From: Pseudomonadota bacterium
Lineage (GTDB): Bacteria; Pseudomonadota; Alphaproteobacteria; Sphingomonadales; Sphingomonadaceae
Direction of reading: 5' to 3'
Length of the DNA: 33,770 nt
Assembly (NCBI GenBank): GCA_023422695.1
Contig: JAFAGN010000142.1
Coordinates: 1 to 33,770, forward strand
Positions 1 through 8,122 of the stretch are shown here, one piece after another. A program made the position numbers and the translations under genes. The first letter of the stretch is position 1, and each line of letters starts with the position of its first letter. A model generated the notes under the pieces. It saw only the letters and a program-made list of their open reading frames with translations, was not told the origin of the DNA and did not search any database.

Positions 1-988
1 CGCCAAGACCGGTGGCGGAGTGCATGCGACGGGCGGCAGCGCCGTGCACGGCGGTCGCTACTCCGCCGAGACCGGCACCGACGCTTGGCGCGCCGGAGGT
101 TTCCTGGCCAAGCCGGTATGCGGTCGCGGCAGCGCTACCCATCGCCGTGCCGGCGCGGATCGCGCCAAGTCCGGCGCCGCCGATCTCGCGCGCCGCGGCC
201 ACCGCCCCGGCGCCGCCCATCGCAAGCCCGCCCGCCGCCAGCGCCGTCGTCGCAGCGACCGATCCGGCGCCGAGCTGCGGCGCGCCCGCGACCAGCCCCG
301 ACGCGATGGCCGGGCCGAAAATCGCCAGTCCGAACAAGGCCAGACTGGCAAGCATCAGCGACACCGCCTGCTCGATCGTCACCGTCTCGCCGGTTAGCGC
401 GCTGGTGAAATCGGCGAAATAATTGGAGCCGATGCCGACGATCACCGCGAGCACCATCACCTTGATGCCCGAGCTCACGACATTGCCGAGCACGCGTTCG
501 GCGAGGAACGAGGTGCGGTTCCACAGCGCGAAGGGAATGAGGACGAAGCCGGCGAGGCTCGTCAGTTTGAATTCGAGGATCGTGATGAAGAGCTGGATCG
601 CGAGGATGAAGAAAGCGGCGATCACGATCAGCCAGGCGATGACAAGCACCACGATCTCGATGAAATTGTCGAAAAAGGCGATCGGGCCGACGAGCTCTTT
701 CGCCTGGTCGAGCAGGGGCCAGGCGGCCTCGAATCCGGTGCTCGCGAGCCGCCCCGGCATCAGCAATTCCTCCGGTCCGATCGCACTGCCGCCGGCAGTA
801 AGCCCGAGCCCCGCAAAGGAGCGGAAGATAATCTCGGAGAGCGTATGGAAGCTGTTGAGGATCAGCGCGAAGACCCCGACATAGAGGATCTTCTTCAAAA
901 ATTTGGCGATGACATCATCTTCGCCGCCGAGCGCCCAGAACAGACCGGCGAGCGTGATGTCGATACCGATGAGGATGGTGGTCAGGAA
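1..988 (-). pseudogene. trbL: TrbL, P-type conjugation membrane protein, N-terminus missing; runs off the window edge
   Basis: Reading the minus strand from about 988 down to 2 gives roughly 329 uninterrupted codons of a polytopic membrane protein, beginning 'AFLTTILIGIDITLAG' and passing through 'LEFKLTSLAGFVLIPFALWN' and 'FGPAIASGLVAGAPQLGAG'. These are TrbL signatures; TrbL is an inner-membrane component of the P-type mating-pair apparatus. The family normally starts some 30 residues earlier with a segment ending in 'GGEV'. Here the frame continues upstream into the 3' end of trbE without a plausible start; the first in-frame ATG lies well inside the protein (in 'LLMPGRLAS'). The C-terminus is beyond position 1. 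The gene therefore appears 5'-truncated by a deletion that also removed trbJ. A TTG (in 'KFLKK') could in principle start a shortened product. Confidence 0.85.
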
Positions 989-3363
989 TGCGCCGCAAAG
1001 GCGTCCGCGCCATGCGCGGCGACAATCCTGTCGATGCGCTTTTGCGTGTCGGGGTCGGACGCCCCGCACAGCGCCAGCGCGACCGGGCCAAGCCCGAGCT
1101 CGAACAAGCGATTGCCGCGCGCCGACTGGAGGTAATATTGCCTTTTGGGGGTCGCGCGCGCGATCAGCTCGATCTGCCGGGCGTTGAGCCCGAAGCGGGC
1201 ATAGGCATCCTCGGACAAGGGTTCGCTCGCGCGGTCATTGGGAAGCAGGATGCGCTGCGGGCAGCTTTCGATGATCGCCGGCGCAATCGGGCTGTCGGCG
1301 ATATCGGCGAGCGACTGGGTGGCGAATACGACCGCGACATTTTTCTTGCGCAGCACCTTCAGCCATTCGCGGATACGTGCCGCGAACAGCGGATGGTCGA
1401 GGAAAATCCAAGCTTCGTCGAGAATGAGCAAAGTCGGCCGCCCGTCGAAGCGCGCCTCGAGCCGGTGGAACAAATAGCTCAAGACCGGGGCGACGACCTC
1501 GGTCTGCGCCATCAGTGTTTCGGTCTCGAAACACTGGATATCGGTGAAGGCCAGATCATCCTCGGCGCCGTCGAGCAGCCGCCCGAATGGCCCCTCGAGC
1601 GTATAAGGCGCGAGCGCGACGCGCAGCGCGGTCGATTGGAGCAGCAGCGACAGTCCGGTCAGCGTGCGCTCCTCGACCGGCGCCGTGGCGAGATTGCCGA
1701 GCGCCGACCACAGGACATCCTTGACCTCGGGGGTGACATTGACCTTCTCGTGCGCGAGCAGCGCCGCCACCCAGGTGGCCGCCCAGGCGCGCTCGTCGGC
1801 GCGGTCGATGCCGCGCAGCGGCTGGAAGGCAAGCGCCCTGCCCTCCGCGCCCGGCTGGTCGCCGCCAAGGCCGAGCGCATGATGCGCGCCGCCGCACGCG
1901 AGCACCGCGGCGCGCGCCGAATAGCCCTTGTCGAAAATGCAGATCTGCGCGCCCGGGTAGCGCCGAAACTGGAGCGCGAGCAGCGCCAGCAGCACCGATT
2001 TGCCCGCACCGGTCGGGCCGACGATCATCATATGGCCGACGTCGCCGACGTGCGCCGCGAGGCGGAACGGCGTTGCGCCACTGGTCTCGGCGGTGAGCAG
2101 CGGGGCGCCCCCGAGATGATCGCAGCGCTCCGGACCGGCCCAGACCGATGACAGCGGCATCAGATGCGCCAGATTGAGGGTATGGACGAGCGGCTGGCGG
2201 ACATTGGCGTAAACATGCCCGGGGAGCGAGCCGAGCCAGGCCTCGACCGCGTTGATACTCTCGCGGATCGTCGTGAAGCCGAGACCGTTCACGATGCGCT
2301 CCGCCGCGCGAACTTTGGCCTCGACCCGCGTGCGATCGGCATCGGCCACGGTGATGGTCGTGGTCAGATGACCAAAGGCCACATGATCGCCGCCGAGCGC
2401 CTGGAGCGCGAGATCGGCATCGAGCATCTTGTTGTCGGCATCGCTGTCGAGCAGTTGTGCGGGCTGGTTGTACATCACCTCGCGCAGCAGCGCGGCGATC
2501 GACTTGCGCTTGTTGAACCACTGCCGGCGTAGCCGGGTCAAAGCGCGGGTCGCCTCGGTCTTGTCGAGCGCTATGAAGCGCGTCACCCAACGATAGGAAA
2601 ATCCCTGATGATTGAGCGCGTCGAGGATGCCGGGTCGGCTCAGGTTCGGGAAACCGAGGATGGTGAGCGTGCGCAGGTAGAGCGGCCCGAGCATCGGCTC
2701 GAGGCCGCCAACGAGCGGCGTGTCGGCGAGCAGCCCGTCGAGATAGAGCGGGGTTTCGGGGACCGCGACGTCGTGACGCCGCGCCGAGATCGCACCGTGG
2801 AGATAGGTCAGCGTCTCGCCATCGTCGAGCGCGCGAACCGCGGGCATGAAGCCCGCCAGCAGGTCGAGGACGCGGTGAGTCTCGGCAACGAAGGCGGCGA
2901 GCGCCTGCCGCCAGTCGCGGCCCACGCCCGCATCGCTGCGGGCGACGAGCGCGCGCCCGGCGCGATCGGTCCGGTCGGGATCGGCCAGCCAGGTCAGGGT
3001 CAGAAAATAGCGGCTTTCGAAATGGGTTCCGGCGCTTTCGAATGCGCCGCGCCGTTCCTCGTTGACCAGCCATGAGGCCGGATCGGGAAAGCGCGCGGCG
3101 GGATAGCCAAGCGCCTCGCGTCGCTCGGCCTCGATATGAAGCGCCCAACCGGAGCCGAACCGCTTGAGCACGTTGTTCGTGCGCGCTGCGACCGACATCA
3201 GCTCGGCTTCGGTCGCGCTTTCCAGATCGGGGCCGCGAAAGGCGAAGACGCGCGAAAAGCTGCCGTCCTTGTTGAGCACGACGCCGGGCGCGACGAGCGC
3301 CGCCCAGGGCAGATGATCGGCGAGCCGGTCGGCCCGGCGGCGATATTCGCGCAGGTTCAGCAT
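982..3363 (-). CDS. trbE: TrbE, VirB4-type conjugation ATPase, C-terminus clipped
   Basis: TrbE is the VirB4-class ATPase that powers assembly of the conjugation apparatus at the inner membrane. The 793-residue product has a CagE/TrbE-type N-terminal half, Walker A GPTGAGKS at 449-456 and Walker B 'TLLILDEAW' at 644-652, followed by the family motif 'VVFATQSLADI'. The ATG at 3363, giving MLNLREYRRRAD, is preferred over an in-frame start at 3483 because it matches the family N-terminus and overlaps trbD by only 7 nt. The end is odd: after 'HGADAFAAHS' it stops, whereas family members usually carry about 20-30 more residues. The stop codon comes from trbL sequence read in another frame, so the tail was lost by the trbE/trbL deletion. 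The ATPase core is intact. Confidence 0.95.
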   Translation of the reverse strand: MLNLREYRRRADRLADHLPWAALVAPGVVLNKDGSFSRVFAFRGPDLESATEAELMSVAARTNNVLKRFGSGWALHIEAERREALGYPAARFPDPASWLVNEERRGAFESAGTHFESRYFLTLTWLADPDRTDRAGRALVARSDAGVGRDWRQALAAFVAETHRVLDLLAGFMPAVRALDDGETLTYLHGAISARRHDVAVPETPLYLDGLLADTPLVGGLEPMLGPLYLRTLTILGFPNLSRPGILDALNHQGFSYRWVTRFIALDKTEATRALTRLRRQWFNKRKSIAALLREVMYNQPAQLLDSDADNKMLDADLALQALGGDHVAFGHLTTTITVADADRTRVEAKVRAAERIVNGLGFTTIRESINAVEAWLGSLPGHVYANVRQPLVHTLNLAHLMPLSSVWAGPERCDHLGGAPLLTAETSGATPFRLAAHVGDVGHMMIVGPTGAGKSVLLALLALQFRRYPGAQICIFDKGYSARAAVLACGGAHHALGLGGDQPGAEGRALAFQPLRGIDRADERAWAATWVAALLAHEKVNVTPEVKDVLWSALGNLATAPVEERTLTGLSLLLQSTALRVALAPYTLEGPFGRLLDGAEDDLAFTDIQCFETETLMAQTEVVAPVLSYLFHRLEARFDGRPTLLILDEAWIFLDHPLFAARIREWLKVLRKKNVAVVFATQSLADIADSPIAPAIIESCPQRILLPNDRASEPLSEDAYARFGLNARQIELIARATPKRQYYLQSARGNRLFELGLGPVALALCGASDPDTQKRIDRIVAAHGADAFAAHS

Positions 3364-3629
3364 GACAGATGCCCGCGCTGGCGCAGGTGGCGCATCATCA
3401 CCGGGGCAAAATCGGGATCGCGCTTTGCCGCCATTACCGCTGCGCTGTGGCCGAACGCCCACAGCGCGATGCCGGCGACCCATTGCTGAAGCCCGAGGCC
3501 GATCGCGGCGGCGAGCGTCCCGTTAATGATCGCGACCGCGCGCGGCGCACCGCCGAGCAGGATCGGTTCGACAAGCGCACGGTGTACCGGCGCCTCGAAC
3601 CCCTCGCTGTCATGATCGGCGCGGCTCAT
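3357..3629 (-). CDS. trbD: TrbD, small conjugation membrane protein
   Basis: This 90-residue protein has the size, position and hydrophobic profile of TrbD, a VirB3-like inner-membrane protein of the P-type mating-pair complex. The N-terminus 'GFEAPVHRALVEPILLGG' is the recognisable family part, followed by two closely spaced hydrophobic segments ('AVAIINGTLAAAIGLGL' and 'WVAGIALWAFGHSAAVMAA'). The ATG at 3629 overlaps the trbC stop as ATGA, and the gene's own stop overlaps the trbE start by 7 nt, so translation is very likely coupled. A longer reading starting at 3851 in the same frame covers the trbC gene and is not credible. Nothing suggests damage. Confidence 0.9.
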   Translation of the reverse strand: MSRADHDSEGFEAPVHRALVEPILLGGAPRAVAIINGTLAAAIGLGLQQWVAGIALWAFGHSAAVMAAKRDPDFAPVMMRHLRQRGHLSC

Positions 3630-3961
3630 GCGATCAGCGCCCCGCCGCCAAAGCTGAAGAAGCTGAGGAAGAAGCTCGATGCCGCAAAGGCGATCGACAG
3701 ACCGAACACGATCTGGATCAACCGCCGAAAGCCGCCCGCGGTGTCGCCGAACGCCAAGGTCAAGCCGGTCGAGATGATGATGATCACCGCAACGATCTTG
3801 GCGACCGGCCCCTGCACCGATTCGAGAACCCGCTGGAGCGGTTGTTCCCATGGCATGCCCGACCCTGCCGCATGCGCACTCGCCGCAACGAGACAGAGGA
3901 CGGCAGCGGCCGCTACCGAGTTCCGGACAATACTACCTATACGCAAAACTTTGGTGGTCAT
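3626..3961 (-). CDS. trbC: TrbC, conjugative pilin precursor
   Basis: The 111-residue product matches TrbC, the VirB2-like pilus subunit. It has a long signal-type N-terminus with basic residues followed by 'SVAAAAVLCLVAASAHA' (probable cleavage after AHA near residue 32), a short loop 'GSGMPWEQPLQRVLESVQGP', and two hydrophobic helices typical of pilins ('VAKIVAVIIIISTGLTLAF' and 'IVFGLSIAFAASSFFLSFF'). It starts 3 nt after the trbB stop and its stop overlaps the trbD start (ATGA). In P-type systems the mature pilin is further processed and cyclised; that is family knowledge and cannot be seen here. Confidence 0.92.
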   Translation of the reverse strand: MTTKVLRIGSIVRNSVAAAAVLCLVAASAHAAGSGMPWEQPLQRVLESVQGPVAKIVAVIIIISTGLTLAFGDTAGGFRRLIQIVFGLSIAFAASSFFLSFFSFGGGALIA

Positions 3962-3964
3962 GGT

Positions 3965-4948
3965 TCAGTCTCCTTCAGACATGGACTCGGAAACGAGATC
4001 GGCGATCGCGTAGCCGCCGCCGGGGTCGAGACCGGTGACGCGCGCGACCGTCTCGACGCGGCGCGCGAGACCGCGGCCGGTGATGAAGACGATGACGTCG
4101 ATGGCTTCGGCGATCAGACGCCGCGGAACGCTGACGACATTTTCCTGAACGAGGCTCTCGATCCGGTAGAGCGCCGATAGCGCGGAGTTGGCGTGCACCG
4201 TGGCGATCCCGCCGGGGTGGCCGGTGTTCCAGGCTTTGAGCATATCGAGCGCCTCGCCGCCGCGCACTTCGCCGACAATGATGCGATCGGGGCGCAGCCG
4301 CAGCGTCGAGCGGACCAGGTCAGCCATTGTCACGGCACCGGCGCGGGTGCGCAGCGCCACGACGTCGCTCGCCGGACATTGCAGCTCGCGCGTGTCCTCG
4401 ATCAGGATGACCCGCTCATCGAGATCGGCCATTTCGGCGAGCAGCGCGTTGGCGAGCGTCGTCTTGCCCGAGCTCGTGCCGCCGACGACGAGGATATTGC
4501 GCCGCTCGACGACTGCCAGCGACAGGATGCGCGCCGCATCGGCGGACAATATTCCTGACCCGACATAATCGAACAGGGTGTACAGGTGCGCCGCAGGTTT
4601 ACGGATCGAGAAGCAGGGCGCCAGGCTGACCGGCGGCAGCACCCCTTCGAAGCGCTCGCCGGCGCCCTCCCCGTGCGGCGGCAGCTCGGCCGAGACGATC
4701 GGCGCCCCAGCATGGGCTTCGGTGCGGGCATGGCTCGCCACCAGCCGGATGATGCGCTCGACCTGCGCCGGATCGTAGCGCACGCCGCTATCGATGCGGC
4801 CGTCGCCGAGGCGGTCGATGCGCAGCTGGCCGTCGGGGTTGACCATGATCTCCTGGGTCCGCGGATCGGCAAGCGCGGCGGCGATGGTCGGTCCCATCGC
4901 GGTGCACAGCATCGCGCGGCGGCGTTCGGCAGACAGCGTCTCGCTCAT
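3965..4948 (-). CDS. trbB: TrbB, VirB11-type conjugation ATPase
   Basis: TrbB is the cytoplasmic hexameric traffic ATPase of the P-type apparatus. The 327-residue product has the N-terminal domain with 'DPRTQEIMVNPDG' (28-40), Walker A GGTSSGKTT at 156-164, an Asp/His-box region around 'VILIEDTREL' (180-189), Walker B 'RIIVGEVRG' at 222-230 and the secretion-ATPase signature 'GHPGGIATVHA' at 243-253. Length is normal for the family. The start at 4948 overlaps the stop of the preceding ribbon-helix-helix gene (ATGA), which implies translational coupling. No damage is visible. Confidence 0.96.
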   Translation of the reverse strand: MSETLSAERRRAMLCTAMGPTIAAALADPRTQEIMVNPDGQLRIDRLGDGRIDSGVRYDPAQVERIIRLVASHARTEAHAGAPIVSAELPPHGEGAGERFEGVLPPVSLAPCFSIRKPAAHLYTLFDYVGSGILSADAARILSLAVVERRNILVVGGTSSGKTTLANALLAEMADLDERVILIEDTRELQCPASDVVALRTRAGAVTMADLVRSTLRLRPDRIIVGEVRGGEALDMLKAWNTGHPGGIATVHANSALSALYRIESLVQENVVSVPRRLIAEAIDVIVFITGRGLARRVETVARVTGLDPGGGYAIADLVSESMSEGD

Positions 4949-5349
4949 GACGCCATACCGTCGTCTTTGGCCGGGCCGATCGAACGGCTGCCTGCGGCAA
5001 GCTGGCGGCCGACCTGCGCGACAAAGGCCTCGAAGCGCTCGCGCCCGACCGCGCGCGCCGCATGGTCGGCCTCGGCGAGCGGCGCGGTGACACTGAGCTG
5101 GTAGCGCACGAACAGCGACAATGTTTCGAGCAACACCTCGATATCGCGCGCGATGCGGTGAAGGTCGCGCGACATGCGGTCGAGGCGGATCTTGAAGAGC
5201 TCGTCGACCTCTTTGGCGCCGCGCCGAGCGAGATAGGCGGCGAGCGCGTCGCTGACGATGCCGCTCTTGGTCGCGCCGGGGCTGGCCGCAAGCGCTTCGA
5301 GCGCATCGCTGAGCTGCCGGTCGAGATAGAGATTTTGCCGGAACTTCAT
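4945..5349 (-). CDS. Ribbon-helix-helix (CopG-like) protein of the conjugation operon
   Basis: The 134-residue product begins 'MKFRQNLYLDRQLSDALEAL' and continues 'SGIVSDALAAYLARRG', the strand-helix-helix pattern of a CopG-like DNA-binding domain in the first 45 residues. The rest is helical and charged, and may serve for oligomerisation. Genes of this kind commonly sit between traG and trbB in alphaproteobacterial and gammaproteobacterial conjugative elements. It lies 4 nt after the traG stop and overlaps trbB by 4 nt. A role as operon regulator or relaxosome accessory factor is inferred from fold and position only; no target site was identified. Confidence 0.8.
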   Translation of the reverse strand: MKFRQNLYLDRQLSDALEALAASPGATKSGIVSDALAAYLARRGAKEVDELFKIRLDRMSRDLHRIARDIEVLLETLSLFVRYQLSVTAPLAEADHAARAVGRERFEAFVAQVGRQLAAGSRSIGPAKDDGMAS

Positions 5350-5353
5350 CGGA

Positions 5354-7384
5354 TCACAGCCCCAGCGTCAGCTGCGGGTCGCTGCCCTGGTCGATGCCAT
5401 AAGCGCGCACTGCCGGGGTGAGCTCGCGGGCGCGCGCCATCGCGCGCTGGTCAGCAGCCGGATCGCCATCCTCCTGCTCGGCAGCGCCGAGGTCTGCCTG
5501 CGGCACCGGCTCGGGTTTGGGGGCGGCATCGTCGCCGACACCCGGATGGCGCTGACGTTCGAGACCGCCGTCGTCGGATACCTGCGCATCGGCCGCGCCG
5601 CGCAGTTCGAGCCGCGCATCGCGGGCGGCGGCAAGCCGTCCCCACGCATCGGCGCGAACGGGCGGACAATCGGGGTAATGGTCGGCGGCGAGCGCGGGCG
5701 GCGCGGCGACGCGGCCGGCAAAATTGCCATCCTCATAATAGCGCAGCTTGCGGGCGCGGATCGGCGGCAGCCCCGACACGAGGACGAGCTCGTCGGTCGC
5801 GGGCAGTTGCATGACCTCGCCCGGGGTGAGCAGCGCCCGAGCGGTTTCCTGACGGCTGACCATGACATGCGCGAGCCAGGGCGCGAGGCGGTGACCGGCA
5901 TAGTTGCGCATCGAGCGCTGCTCGGTCGCGGTGCCGAGCGCATCGGATATGCGCCGCGCGGTGCGCTCGTCGTTGGTCGCGAAGGCGACGCGGACATGGC
6001 AATTGTCGAGGATCGAATTATGCTCGCCATAGGCACGCTCGATCTGGTTGAGACTTTGCGCGATCAGGAAGGCGCGGATGCCGTAGCCCGCCATGAAGGC
6101 CAGCGCGGTCTCGAAAAAATCGAGCCGGCCCAGCGCCGGGAACTCGTCGAGCATCAGCAATAGCTGGTGGCGCCGCACCACCGAGCGGCGATCGTCGAGC
6201 TTTTCGGTGAGGCGGCGGCCGATCTGGTTGAGGATGAGGCGGATGAGCGGCTTGGTGCGGCTGATGTCCGACGGCGGTACGACAAGATAGAGCGACACCG
6301 GGCGCTCGCCATCGACGAGATCGGCGATGCGCCAGTCGCAGCGCGACGTGACCTCGGCAACGGTCGGATCGCGGTAGAGCCCCAAAAAGCTCATCGCGGT
6401 CGACAGCACGCCGCTGCGCTCATTGTCGGACTTGTTGAGGAGTTCGCGCGCGGCGGAGGCGACGACGGGATGGACCTGCGGTGCCTTGGGGGTGCCGAGG
6501 TGATTGGTGGCCATCATCCGGTTGAGCGTCGCGGTAAATGTCCGCTGCGGATCGGACAGGAAGGCCGCGACGCGCGCGAGCGTCTTTTCCTCCTCGGCGT
6601 AGAGCACATGGAGGATCGCACCGACGAGCAGCGCGTGCGAGGTTTTTTCCCAGTGGTTGCGCCGTTCGAGCGCGCCCTCGGGATCGACGAGAATGTCGGC
6701 GATATTCTGAACGTCGCGCACCTCATGGGTGCCGCGGCGAACCTCGAGCAGCGGGTTGTAATGCGCCGAGCGCGCGTCGGTCGGGTTGAACAGCAGGGCG
6801 TGGCTGAAGCGCGCGCGCCAGGCCGCGGTCAGCTGCCAGTTCTCGCCCTTGATGTCGTGGATCACCGCCGAGCCGGTCCAGCTCAGCAGCGTCGGGACGA
6901 CCAGCCCGACCCCCTTCCCCGAGCGCGTCGGCGCAAAGGCCATGACATGTTCGGGCCCGCGATGACGCAGGTAACGGCGCTGATATTGGCCAAGGAACAC
7001 CCCGGCCTCGCCGGTGAGGCCGGCACGGTCGATCTCGCGCGCGGTGGCCCAGCGCGCCGACCCATAGGTGGTCACCAGCCGCTGCTGGCGCGCGCGCCAG
7101 AGCGAACCGAAGATCGCCGCGCCGCAGCCGGCAAAACCGCTCGCCGCGGCCAGCGCCCCCGCCTTGTCGAAGACGTCGGGGGCATAAGCGTCATAGTGAT
7201 ACCACCAAGGAAAAATCTGCCAGGGCCGATAAATTGCGGTTCCGGCCAGTTCGAACCAGGGGTCGCCGAGCTGCGCCTGATAGCCGAGCATGGCGGCGGC
7301 CCACTGGGTCGCGGCCCAGATGCCGGCGATGACGATGCCCAGGACGACGAACATCTGGCCGATAAGCAATTTGGTCGGGGTCAT
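5354..7384 (-). CDS. traG: TraG, VirD4-type conjugative coupling protein
   Basis: TraG (VirD4 family) is the inner-membrane coupling ATPase that brings the relaxase-DNA complex to the transfer channel. The 676-residue product has two N-terminal membrane segments, Walker A APTRSGKG at 151-158, Walker B 'LLLMLDEFPALG' at about 408-419 and the family motif 'LIAQSLNQIERAYG'. The start at 7384 (MTPTKLLIGQMFVV) matches the usual TraG N-terminus; an upstream in-frame start at 7633 would add about 83 low-complexity residues that look non-coding. It is the first gene of the minus-strand operon. Its only Shine-Dalgarno-like GGAG lies inside a hairpin immediately upstream. The gene appears intact. Confidence 0.95.
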   Translation of the reverse strand: MTPTKLLIGQMFVVLGIVIAGIWAATQWAAAMLGYQAQLGDPWFELAGTAIYRPWQIFPWWYHYDAYAPDVFDKAGALAAASGFAGCGAAIFGSLWRARQQRLVTTYGSARWATAREIDRAGLTGEAGVFLGQYQRRYLRHRGPEHVMAFAPTRSGKGVGLVVPTLLSWTGSAVIHDIKGENWQLTAAWRARFSHALLFNPTDARSAHYNPLLEVRRGTHEVRDVQNIADILVDPEGALERRNHWEKTSHALLVGAILHVLYAEEEKTLARVAAFLSDPQRTFTATLNRMMATNHLGTPKAPQVHPVVASAARELLNKSDNERSGVLSTAMSFLGLYRDPTVAEVTSRCDWRIADLVDGERPVSLYLVVPPSDISRTKPLIRLILNQIGRRLTEKLDDRRSVVRRHQLLLMLDEFPALGRLDFFETALAFMAGYGIRAFLIAQSLNQIERAYGEHNSILDNCHVRVAFATNDERTARRISDALGTATEQRSMRNYAGHRLAPWLAHVMVSRQETARALLTPGEVMQLPATDELVLVSGLPPIRARKLRYYEDGNFAGRVAAPPALAADHYPDCPPVRADAWGRLAAARDARLELRGAADAQVSDDGGLERQRHPGVGDDAAPKPEPVPQADLGAAEQEDGDPAADQRAMARARELTPAVRAYGIDQGSDPQLTLGL

Positions 7385-7389
7385 ATCGC

Positions 7390-7404
7390 GCTCCGCTGCG
7401 GAGC
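7390..7404 (-). promoter_or_regulatory. Hairpin over the traG ribosome binding site
   Basis: A perfect 6-bp inverted repeat (GCTCCG/CGGAGC, 3-nt loop) ends 5 nt before the traG ATG. On the minus strand its 3' arm contains GGAG, the only good Shine-Dalgarno match, spaced 6 nt from the start. If it folds in the mRNA, traG translation would be reduced. The fold is seen directly; the regulatory effect is inferred. Confidence 0.4.
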
Positions 7405-7649
7405 CGCTCGTCGCTCCGGTCAGGCGCATCCCTTCGCCCGGGCCGCACGCGCCGAAAACGACGGTTTGGAGGACGTTCGCGGAGCCGGGAGGAAGATCGC
7501 TTCCCAACCCCCAATTTTGGATGGCATTAATTGCCGGGACCCGGCCAACGCGGCGGAGGCTTGGCCTGCCGCCGTCCGCTGCGAAACCCCGCGCGTGCAA
7601 TCGCCGCCGCCCTCCGGCGGCTGCACTGCGCAATCAGCGCCCTCAAATC
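7405..7649. other. Intergenic stretch between divergent traG and the toxin-antitoxin pair
   Basis: No convincing gene is seen. The stretch must hold the traG promoter on the minus strand, but no clear -35/-10 pair was found. It contains a near-palindrome GGCATTAATTGCC around 7530 and a GC-rich hairpin (GCCGCC/GGCGGC, 7603-7621). Long readings across it are extensions of neighbouring genes. Confidence 0.5.
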
Positions 7650-7697
7650 TTGACAATTGGCACAAAAATATCATATTGACGCCAATTGACGAAGGAG
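7650..7697 (+). promoter_or_regulatory. Promoter, dyad operator and RBS of the Xre/RES operon
   Basis: A consensus -35 TTGACA (7650-7655) is followed after 16 bp by CATATT (7672-7677), a fair -10. A perfect 8-bp inverted repeat, CAATTGGC at 7654-7661 and GCCAATTG at 7681-7688, brackets the -10, with arms 27 bp apart. GAAGGAG at 7691-7697 is a strong RBS for the ATG at 7705. This is the expected layout for autorepression by the antitoxin or the complex. Confidence 0.65.
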
Positions 7698-7704
7698 CTG
7701 CACG

Positions 7705-8115
7705 ATGGAGTTGGTTGCGATCAAGGGCTCGCCCGCGCCCCCTGCCCCGGTCTTCTCGAGCGCAGAAGTCCAGGCGATGCAGCGCGCCGTGATCCGCCTC
7801 TTCGATCATTGGGACGTGACCGACGCGCAGGCGGCGACCCTGCTCGGCGATATCGCGGTGCGCACCTACCAGCGCTGGAAGCAGGGCGAATATGGCCGCT
7901 GGAACGTCGATCTTGCGGCGCGTCTCTCGAACCTGATCGGCATCCACAAGGCGCTCCGTCTGCTCTACACCGACACCGAGCGCGGCTATCGCTGGATCAA
8001 GGCGCCCAACCGCGCCTTTGGCGATCGGTCGGCGCTCGACGTCATGCTCGGCGGCCAGCTGACCGACCTGATGCGGGTGCGCCGCTATCTCGACAGCTAC
8101 CGCGGCGCTTGGTGA
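7705..8115 (+). CDS. Xre/MbcA/ParS-type antitoxin
   Basis: The 136-residue protein has a helical N-terminal region with the HTH-like stretch 'AATLLGDIAVRTYQRWKQG' (about residues 43-61), then 'LAARLSNLIGIHKALRLLY' and 'WIKAPNRAFGDRSALDVMLGG', which is the DUF2384/Xre-MbcA-ParS C-terminal domain that neutralises RES toxins. It lies 7 nt upstream of the RES toxin gene, so the two are one operon. The start at 7705 has a strong GAAGGAG RBS. The dyad upstream is its probable operator. Such pairs often stabilise mobile DNA; whether this one maintains the neighbouring element is inference. Confidence 0.9.
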   Translation: MELVAIKGSPAPPAPVFSSAEVQAMQRAVIRLFDHWDVTDAQAATLLGDIAVRTYQRWKQGEYGRWNVDLAARLSNLIGIHKALRLLYTDTERGYRWIKAPNRAFGDRSALDVMLGGQLTDLMRVRRYLDSYRGAW

Positions 8116-8122
8116 TCGCGGC

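Noticed and set aside
1556..3148. Long open frame of 530 codons on the minus strand inside trbE
   Set aside because: Arg/Ala-rich composition, no family likeness, and it lies in another frame of a clear TrbE; a GC-rich shadow.
6167..7792. 541-codon open frame on the plus strand antisense to traG
   Set aside because: Low-complexity Arg/Gly/Glu-rich reading opposite a well-supported TraG; also crosses the toxin-antitoxin promoter.
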